A stretch of DNA of 64,000 nucleotides from Parietaria judaica (taxonomy: Eukaryota; Streptophyta; Magnoliopsida; Rosales; Urticaceae), in the NCBI GenBank assembly GCA_954871525.1, contig OX940865.1, positions 3,162,001 to 3,226,000 of the forward strand. The letters are read 5' to 3'. A program made the translations under genes and the position numbers. Positions 56,272 to 64,000 of this stretch are shown piece after piece. The first letter of the stretch is position 1, and every line of letters begins with the position of its first letter. Under the pieces are notes generated by a model, which saw nothing but the letters and a program-made list of their open reading frames with translations, was not told where the DNA came from and searched no databases.

Positions 56272-58777
56272 ACGAGGTATTGAGGCTAACCCTGAGAAGA
56301 TCAAGGCCCTCCTCGAGATGAGAAGCCCGCAACGAATCAAAGAAGTGCAAAGCCTGAACGGAAGGATCAACGCTCTAGGAAGGTTCGTCTCAAAAGCCAC
56401 GGATCGATGCCAGCCTTTCTTTCAAGCCCTGACGGGTGGAAAGAACTTTGTCTGGAACGAGAAGTGCGAAGCAGCCTTCCAGGAGCTGAAAACCTACCTC
56501 GGATCACCACCCTTACTGTCAAAACCAAAGGAGGAGGAATCACTCTACCTCTACCTCTCGGTGTCAATTCGAGCAGTAAGCGCTGTATTGGTCCGGGAAG
56601 AAGATAAGAAGCAATTGCCGATCTATTACATCAGCAAAGCCCTCCTTGACGCTGAAACGCGTTACACGCAAATCTAGAAACTGGCACTAGCCCTGGTCAC
56701 CGCCGCGAAGAAACTCCGCCCGTATTTCCAGGCTCACCAGATAGTCGTACGAACGGAGCACCCAGTCCGAAAGGCACTGCTCAAAGGAACCTCCTCACGA
56801 ATGGCTATCTGGTCGCAAGAGCTAGGAGAATACGGCGTCGAGTATCAGGCAAGGGTGGCCTTCAAAGGCCAAGCCGTGGCAGATTTCATCGCTGAGTTCA
56901 CATACGACACCGAGGTCGAAACCGGGGAAGAAATGGACGAAGCACCCAAACCACCAAAGAGAAAAAATACTCCCGACGCCCCGACCTGGTGCCTCCACGT
57001 CGACGGCGCCTCAAACATGCACGGGTCCGGGGCCGGGATAGTCCTCACCAACCCCGACGGTGAAAAACTCCGTTACGCCCTCCGCTTCGAGTTCAAGGCT
57101 TCAAACAACGAAGCTGAATACGAAGCGCTGCTAGCAGGACTACGAATCGCACACGAGCTCCAGGTGGAAAACCTGCGAATCCACTGTGACTCCCAGCTGA
57201 TAGTAAAGCAAGTAGAAGACGAATACCAGGCAAAGGAAGCCCATATGGTAGCATACCTAGCAGAAACGAGGCAACGCCTAGAGCCACTAGCCTGGTACGA
57301 GATCACACAGATCCCGCGAGACAAGAACTCGGAGGCTGACGCCCTAGCAAGGGCAGCTTCCGGGGCAGGCAACGAAGGACTGGGAAAAGTCCCGATCGAA
57401 GCCCTCAGCCAGCCTTCGATAAAGAAGCTCGAAACCCCTGACACAGTAACCAGAAATGGAGCGACGACGGGGATCGAAGAAGAAACGATCCCAGCTCCTG
57501 ACAAGGGAATCCTCTCTCTGGCAAGCGGACCCGGCGAAAGCTGGACCACCCCGGTGAAAGAATACCTGAGGTATGGTATTCTCCCGGCCAATCACAAAGA
57601 AGCCAGACAGCTCAAGCTCCGAGCAACGAGATACGTGTCGCACAACGGAGAACTCTACAAACGAGGCTTCATGCAACCTCTCCTGAAATGCCTCGAAAAA
57701 GAAGACGCCAACCTAGTCCTCCGCGAAATCCACGAAGGAATTTGTGGAAACCACTACGCTGGACGATCTCTGGCTCTGAAAGCCCTGAAACAAGGGTACT
57801 TCTGGCCCACTCTCAAAAAAGACTCCGCCAAAATGGCGCGAAGATGTGACAGATGCCAAAGGTTCGCGCAAATCCCGCGACAGCCGGCGGTCCCACTCTG
57901 CCCTGTAATGACCCCCCGTCCCTTCGCAAAATGGGGAATCGACCTGATCGGAAAACTCCCAAAAGCGCCAGGAGGGGTGGAATACGCCATAGTTGCCATC
58001 GACTACTTCACCAAGTGGGTCGAAGCAGAACCTATGGCAAAGAGCACCCAGACAAACACAACAAATTTCATCTGGCGCAATATAGTGTGCCGACACGGGA
58101 TCCCCGAGTCCATCATCACCGACAACGCTAAACAGTTCAACAACTCGGACCTCCGATCATTCTGTCAAAACCTCAGAATAAGCAACACTTATTCCTCTCC
58201 AGTCTACCCGCAAGCCAACGGCCAAGTCGAGTCGGTCAACAAGGATATCAAGGCAATCCTGAAAAAGAAACTTGACGAGAAGAAAGGGAAATGGGCCGAA
58301 GAAATGCCAGCCGTGCTCTGGGCGTACCGCACCACCGCCAGAAACGCAACGGGCGAATTTCCATTCGCTCTAACGTATGGCGTCGAGGCGGTCATCCCCG
58401 CGGATATAACAGTGCCATCACCACGGGTCGAACTCTACGACCCGGAACAAAACTCCGAAGCACTAAGAGCCGAGCTTGACCTCCTTGAAGAAAGGAGAAA
58501 CGACACCTATACCCGCCTGGCAGCCCAAAAGCGGATTGTAGAGCGATACTACAATTCGAAAGTCAAGGCAAGACGCTTCCTTGAAGGCAGCCTTGTCCTC
58601 AGAAAAGTGGGGCAGAACACGCAAGTCCAGGGGGCCGGGGTCCTGGAACCTACCTGGGAAGGTCCATACCGCGTCACCGAGGTCATCAGAGACGGGACTT
58701 ATCGGCTGAAAGAGATGGGGGGTAAGGAGATTCCCCGTCCCTGGAACATCGAACATTTGAAGCAATACCACCAGTAA
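56103..58777 (+). pseudogene. pol of gypsy element 2: half RT, two RNases H, integrase
   Basis: It starts abruptly at TMEVYVDDMIVKSL, the RT catalytic loop; protease and RT motifs upstream are gone. KCAFGVESGKFLGYIVNRRG and the first RNase H block follow (LYLYLSVSIRAVSAVLVREE). A TAG stands at 56676-56678 where element 1 has Glu (TQIEKLALAL). From 56801 the frame is open to the end: archaeal-type RNase H (LHVDGASNMHGSGAG, NEAEYEALLAG, HCDSQLIVKQ, EADALARAAS), integrase zinc region (EIHEGICGNHYAGRS, CDRCQ), core (GIDLIGKLPKAPGG, SIITDNAKQF, NGQVESVNKDIK) and the ending RPWNIEHLKQYHQ. RNase H and integrase look intact; RT cannot be. Confidence 0.9.
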
Positions 58778-59143
58778 ATCGGCGCGAGACGAGAAACGAG
58801 TCGTACACCCGAAGCAAAAAACCTGTGAAATACGGAGCCGAGCAAGCTAAGCAAACGACCAGGAGCCCGGACAGTCTAGGGAAAATCTTCCCTGAAATGT
58901 TCCGATCCAGGTTGAGGCTAAGATAAAACAAAAGCAAAAAGCTCCAACACAAGCAGGAAAAACTCGCAGGGAACACGCTCGAAACTATCGTCTCCCCCAC
59001 AAGAACACCCCAATCGGTCCGGAAATAGCTCCGATGTACCAATCTATGTAAAAGAAGGCACCACAAGAAGTGCCAAATTGTCATTTCGACTATCACATAT
59101 GTCTCTACTTGTATAGTTTTTTCCCAACCCTAACAGATTATGT
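58778..59143 (+). other. Spacer between pol and internal polypurine tract
   Basis: Non-coding. The corresponding part of element 1 is 10596-10950. Confidence 0.5.
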
Positions 59144-59161
59144 AAAAAACTGGGGGGTTAA
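59144..59161 (+). other. Internal second polypurine tract, element 2
   Basis: AAAAAACTGGGGGGTTAA followed by CGGAATAGGCA; nearly the same as the terminal tract at 63365-63381 and as the internal tract of element 1. Confidence 0.7.
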
Positions 59162-59196
59162 CGGAATAGGCAAAGAGACATATAAAAAAAAAAAAA

Positions 59197-59735
59197 CAAA
59201 GCCCGGACCTCGGTCCCGCTTGTTCAGGCAACCAAGTCCGAAACTGTAAGCCGCCCTCCCAGGCGCTGACCTCGGCACCCGAGACAGTAAGCCGCCCTCC
59301 CAAGGCTCCAACTTCGGGAAGCCAAACGCCTCACAAGCGTCCTCCAGGCAATAAAGCCCTAACAAAGCCCGGACCTCGGTCCCGCTTGTTCAGGCAACCA
59401 AGTCCGAAACTGTAAGCCGCCCTCCCAGGCGCTGACCTCGGCACCCGAGACAGTAAGCCGCCCTCCCAAGGCGCCAACTTCGGGAAGCCAAACGCCTCAC
59501 AAGCGTCCTCCAGGCAACAAAGCCCTAACAAAGCCCGGACCTCGGTCCCGCTTGTTCAGGCAACCAAGTCCGAAACTGTAAGCCGCCCTCCCAGGCGCTG
59601 ACCTCGGCACCCGAGACAGTAAGCCGCCCTCCCAAGGCGCCAACTTCGGGAAGCCAAACGCCTCACAAGCGTCTTCCAGGCAACAAGTCCTAGCAAGGCC
59701 AGGACTTCAACCCCGCCTGCTCAGGCATCAAAGAG
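59197..59735 (+). repeat. 166-bp tandem repeats
   Basis: GCCCGGACCTCGGTCCCGCT starts units at 59201, 59367 and 59533, exactly 166 bp apart and nearly identical. A diverged partial fourth follows from about 59697. Each unit contains two shorter related modules around GTAAGCCGCCCTCCCA. Such 3' arrays are known in Tat/Ogre elements and can seed satellite DNA. Confidence 0.93.
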
Positions 59736-60135
59736 CAAAGCCAGAGGCATAACTCTGGCAGAAAGCAGGAAAAAGACCGCCCCGAAGAAAGCTCGACAAA
59801 GCTCGGGGGGTCGAAAACCTATCTCGAAGGACGCAAAGTACGTCAGATACATCAGGACCACCACCGGTGTAAGAATCGGAAACTGAGCCGAACCACCTGG
59901 GATAGTAGATACCTGCAGCAAAAGAAAGAAGGGGTAAAACCGAGAAAAGCAGAAACCAAAGTGAACAACAAAACAAAGCCGGCGCGACCTCAATCGAGGC
60001 ACACGGGGACGTGATATACAAAGTGGCAACTAAAGTCAAATATGTACAAGCCATGCCCAGAAGGCGTCAGTCAAAACCCCACCACAGGCGGTGGAGACTA
60101 CAAAAGCTCTGAAAGAAAGAGCACAAAGAAATGCG
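59736..60135. other. 3' flank of the antisense gene, element 2
   Basis: No convincing ORF; on the minus strand this would be the 3' UTR of the antisense gene. Confidence 0.4.
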
Positions 60136-62032
60136 CTACTCCTCTCCATGGCCCCTGAAGTGCGGGAAGTCGCCCGTGCTGCTACCGGTAGCATCATAAG
60201 CACCTATGTAGCCGGCGGCAGGATCACCAAATCCCGCCAGCGCTGCCAGAGGGTCGGGATGGACCGCCGGAGGAGGAGCCGGAATCGCCGCCACATAAGG
60301 CTCCAGTGTCGCCCTAACATGAGCCGGAAGCTGGTACTGCTCCGTCAAGAAGGCAACAGAGAGCGGGACTCCTTGGTTGGACATCGCCAATGAGATGAAG
60401 ACGGAGATGAAGCCCTCCCAGAAACGGGTATCTGCAACCTCCGACATGCTGCTCCGCGCATCCCGAAGATCGGCCTCCAGCGCAGCAATGCGACTCCGCG
60501 TTGAGACGAGCGCGGAAGCCGTCCGATGATACTCCACGGAGCCGCGAGCCAGCTGGCCCACCAACCGCTCCCGAGTCTCCTGAGCCTCATGAAGCAAACG
60601 GAGGGCAGTTGACATCCCGCCCTGTGAGATCTCGGCCCTGGATCTATACTCCTGGTTCTCGCGTTCCAGGGATGCGTTCCGGGCACGAAGAGAAGCTATC
60701 TCCTGCATATACACGGCATCCACCCGGAGATCTCGAGGTGGAACCGGAAACTCGGAGCCGCTGGGAGGAAACACCGAGGGTACCTGCAAAAAGTCAAAGG
60801 AGAATGAGCCAAAAGCAAAAAGACGAAAACAACTGAACAAGTTGTACTGAGAAGCAGAAAATACCGGGGGCAGTGCCTGCCCGGCCACGCCAAGCTCCCC
60901 AAATGGAGGAGCGTAGTCAAAAACGGATGGCTCGTGAACCGCCGCATGCGACGACGACGCACCCGCAGTAGCGCTCAGGGCCTTCCCCCGTGAATGGATC
61001 CCCCTCGCCCGACGTCGCTCCTCTTCATCTCTAGTGGCCCGCGCCGGTCGACGAGTTCGGTGCACCAAAACCCCGGAGACAGTCCTCCCGGAATCACCCG
61101 TGTTGTCTTCTCCAGCCATACCTGCAAAAAGCAAAAACAGAGTTAGAAGCAAGACGAATCAAGTTACAAGGCAACCAGCAAAGTAAAAAAGAAACCGTGA
61201 AAAGACTGGGGGCCCTCCAAAGAAGCCCAGCGCGGTACCAACAGACGATTGGCGGGAATCCACCCCGACGAAACCCACGCCGACCGCTCCAGAAACGGAG
61301 CGAAATACTCGGGAGTTAACAACCTTGCCATAAAAAGGCTGCCAAAGTCAAAACTCCCGAAAGTCGGGCGGGAACGAGGCGGAGGCGGAACTAGGCGCCG
61401 GGGAACAGACCCCAAAAGACCGCACGAGACCCACACCCAGCGACTATGCCAGTCGGGGTCCGAATACTGATGAAGGCCAGCAACGCCAACGCCCTGATCA
61501 GAATCAAGGACACACCAGTTTTCGAGACCCCGCGTACCCCAATAGAGGCGGAGCATGAAGAACTGAAAAAGTTGGTCAGCCGAAAGGGCGCGACCACGTT
61601 CCTCCCGCCACATCGAGTAACACCCGGCAATAAACCGGCAAGCATCCGGGCCAAGCTGGATCGGATGCAAGCCGGTGCGGATCAAAATCTCCTCCAGCAA
61701 TGGAGGGATTGGGAGGGTGAATCCAAGGCGAATGCTCTCCAAAGGCACCGCCACCATCCCGTCGGGAGGACAGCTGGCAATGAACCCTCCGACGGCGCAC
61801 AAACGCCCTCGACAGGGACCAGCTCCTCATCCCGATAGAATTCCGCCAGATCATCGGGGGAAACGACGCTCGGAACATCAATATCCGAACAATCCAAAGG
61901 CGGGTCAAACCAAAACCGGGTGGGAGCCTCCTGATCAGGATCAACCCGCCTCCCCACATTCCGATGAAAAATCGGACATGACCCACCTGCTATGACGGCT
62001 CTATGACGCGATCCGCTCGCGCCAAAGGCCAT
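60136..62032 (-). pseudogene. Antisense gene of element 2, one frameshift
   Basis: Minus strand. Exon A starts MAFGASGSRHRAVIAGGSCP at 62032 and ends at 61196. The intron 61195-61122 (GTTTCT...TTTGCAG) leads to exon B (61121-60865, MAGEDNTGDSGRTVSG...). A second intron (60864-60784, GTATTT...TTTGCAG) leads to exon C (60783-60136), ending FRGHGEE. The core domain has LHPIQLGPDACRFIAGCYSM and HSRWVWVS. Exon C carries a coiled coil (EIASLRARNASLERENQEYR) and RFWEGFISVFISLAMSNQGV. A frameshift near 61775-61800 separates the first third of exon A from the core domain. Both introns match those of the element 1 copy in position, and exons B and C stay open. Confidence 0.65.
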
Positions 62033-63364
62033 AGGGCGGGTACCTGCAACAACCAATCGAGTATCCGGCTCCGCCGCCGGAGGCAACAATGAAGAATGCC
62101 CTCTCGGAACCCCGCCGAGAGGGGAAAATGATGGCCCGCCAGCGCCAGCCGAAGAGGCTGGTACTAAGGGCCTGGCCCACCCGGAAGCTGAAAAACCCCG
62201 GGATGCTTCCGGGGCAGGGAATTCGAAACCTGCACCCGGACCAAGAATTAAGGCGCGGACCCCGCCTGAAAAAGGAAGGAACAGAATCAACGCGCCCTCA
62301 CTAACGGAAACCTGCCCGGAACCCAAACTGAAGAAGTTTGGGCCCACGAGGGACCCGGCGGAGCCGATGGCTCCCGAAGAGGGAACCTCGACACCGCGAC
62401 CACCGGCCACCCTCCCCGAGGGCGGCACCACCACGGACCAAGTCACGCCTCCTCCCCGGACCTCGGGGAGGCGGACATCGGCGGGAGAAGACCACCGGGC
62501 CCCACCACGGACGGCCTCGTCCTTGCCAAACCCGCTCCTCGCCGCCCCCGACCGGATTGCCCGGGCCTCCCGGGGCACGACGAAGCTCTACCCGGCAACA
62601 GGAGACCCCACCGCGCCCTCGCGGACCTCGTCGGAACCCCGCGAGGGGACCGACGCCACCCGATCACCCCCGGCGGCACCCCGGGGCGGCGAGCCCACAG
62701 ATGAGGTCGCCGGGGCCTCCCGGCCCTCGAGGGACCTCGCTCCGGCCACGACGGCGGGATCTGTCCCGGCAGAGGCGAGCTCGATCTCGCGCGAGCTTCG
62801 CGGAGGGCTCAGCCCAGCCGGGCCACAGCCGACCACCACGGCGCCGGACGGTCCCACGGACAGGACCGCCCGGTTCTCTCGGACCTCGTGTGGTCCACCT
62901 CCGACGGCGGCGCGTCCTCCCACGCCGGCAAGAGCGAGCCCGACCTCGCCTGGGACCCGCAGGAGGTGCGGCTCCGCCCGCTCTCCACCGGCCTCGCCAC
63001 CGAGTGCCACTGACGCCGACGGACTCGCAGCGGCCCCCCGGACCTCGCGTGGCGTCGGTCTGGCTCTCCATGGGAGTCAGAGAGAAGTTCGGGGCTGGTT
63101 TTTCTCGAACCAACTCGACTTCCGCTCGATTTTTACAAAAATCGGTCCGAAAGGCGCATTATAAAAACCGAGCTGCGACAAAGACCACTAAAAGCGCAAC
63201 ACTCCAGAAAAAACGGTGCGTGAAAAGGGTAACAGAACAAAGAGTTACTCAGGTCTGAAAGACTTACTTCGAATAAACCGCAGATCTCGTCTCGCCTCGG
63301 AAATGAGAAAATGAAAGGGCCCACCTTGAATTTATAGAAGTTTCACGGAAATCACGAACTTCCG
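62033..63364 (-). other. GC-rich leader of the antisense gene, element 2
   Basis: Very GC-rich from 62100 to 63080, with open frames on all strands caused by composition. A splice acceptor (GGTTGTTGCAG in minus sense) lies just before the proposed start, as in element 1. Confidence 0.4.
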
Positions 63365-63381
63365 TAAAACTGGGGGGTTAA
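63365..63381 (+). other. Terminal polypurine tract, element 2
   Basis: AAAACTGGGGGGTTAA directly before the LTR start TGTTATGGG. Confidence 0.85.
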
Positions 63382-64000
63382 TGTTATGGGTAATTCTCAG
63401 AATTGGTTTACGAAATAAATTAATTAAACGGGAATTATTAACATAATTTCCGTTAATTAATTGTATATTTGATTAAATCTTTATTAATCAAATTAATCAA
63501 TTTCAAAACCCAAAACTCCCTCCGGAGGCCCGTTTTCGAAAAACAAAGTGTCCCGGTGTTCGTAAAAATATGAAAAACCTCAAAAACGACATAAAATTTG
63601 GGAAAAACGGACACGGGACGCGCCCGGAGGCAAAAAACGGCCGAAGGAACACCCGCGGGGCCCACAGGGGCGGCGGCTGTCAGGGCCACGCCACGTGGCG
63701 GCTTCCTGAGCCGCCACTCGCCCGCGGGCCCCACCTGGGGTCGCTTCAACCCCCCACTTGGGGTTAGCACGCGCTCGATCACGCCACATGGCGTGATCCC
63801 CGCCCACCTGCGGGCCTCGGTTCTCGCGCAGGACGCACGAAGGGCCCCGATGGGCCGGATCGAGCAGCGCGCGATGCCGCGCCTGCCCACTAGCTGGGGC
63901 GGGCCCCCGCGGCCACGTGTAGGGCAGGGATTGACCCTGCCCACCGATCTCAAACAAGGCGGGCCCCCCTCGGGGGCTTGGTGGCCGTCCGATCTCGCGC
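63382..64000 (+). repeat. 3' LTR of gypsy element 2 (partial)
   Basis: Matches the first 619 bp of 52486-54146 with about twelve differences, mostly transitions, and is cut by the window end. Confidence 0.93.

Larger units (their letters stand above)
52486..64000 (+). mobile_element. Tat-lineage Ty3-gypsy retrotransposon, element 2 (runs off the edge)
   Basis: Same family as element 1 but in + orientation: 5' LTR, primer site, gag, RT from the YVDD motif onward, both RNases H, integrase, internal polypurine tract, 166-bp tandem repeats, antisense gene, terminal polypurine tract and a partial 3' LTR. The LTRs differ at about a dozen of the 619 positions that can be compared, so the insertion is younger than element 1. 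A deletion removed the protease and the first half of RT, and a TAG interrupts pol. Confidence 0.93.

Overview
The window is nuclear DNA from a flowering plant, almost certainly a eudicot. The evidence is split genes with GT-AG introns, AT-rich intergenic DNA, plant-type Ty1-copia and Ty3-gypsy LTR retrotransposons, and many small TIR elements. About half of the 64 kb is identifiable transposon sequence. I see no tRNA, rRNA or CRISPR array.

Host genes, all on the + strand: (1) 1699-4530, a six-exon RmlD/MAT2B-like NAD(P)-binding protein of the Arabidopsis At4g00560 type; (2) 19809-20975, a two-exon small membrane protein of mitochondrial complex I (At2g31490 type) with repeated AGCCCA (site II) motifs upstream; (3) 34364-40983, a complete 19-exon mitochondrial NAD-malic enzyme (NAD-ME2, At4g00570 type, 603 aa); (4) 46281-48968, a five-exon neomenthol-dehydrogenase/carbonyl-reductase-like SDR (306 aa). 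Genes 1 and 3 are neighbours in Arabidopsis as I recall it, so the block looks syntenic but expanded by transposons. Two gene relics follow: a RanBP1 first exon cut from its leader by an insertion with a 10-bp target duplication (51150-51256), and a DUF1446/AtuA-like fragment on the - strand (51988-52197).

Transposon layout: a deleted copia relic with an in-frame gag-integrase fusion (1-1290, -); a 13-kb Tat-lineage gypsy element (5249-18294, -, TSD GTTTG) nested in an older TIR element; a copia element with both LTRs (22218-27948, -); hAT-like and Mutator-like MITEs at 29369-30123, 30686-31479 and 41662-41955; two related MITEs in NAD-ME introns; a possible solo LTR (31808-32812); a TIR element with a (TC)n tract and 45-bp repeats (42832-44169); and a second Tat-lineage element (52486 to the window edge, +).

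The most interesting system is in the two Tat elements. Each carries, downstream of pol and in antisense, an intron-containing gene with a conserved core domain and a coiled coil. In both copies this block lies between two copies of the same polypurine tract, one internal and one at the 3' LTR. Both elements have lost most or all of the protease, by different deletions, while the antisense gene is open in one copy and has one frameshift in the other.
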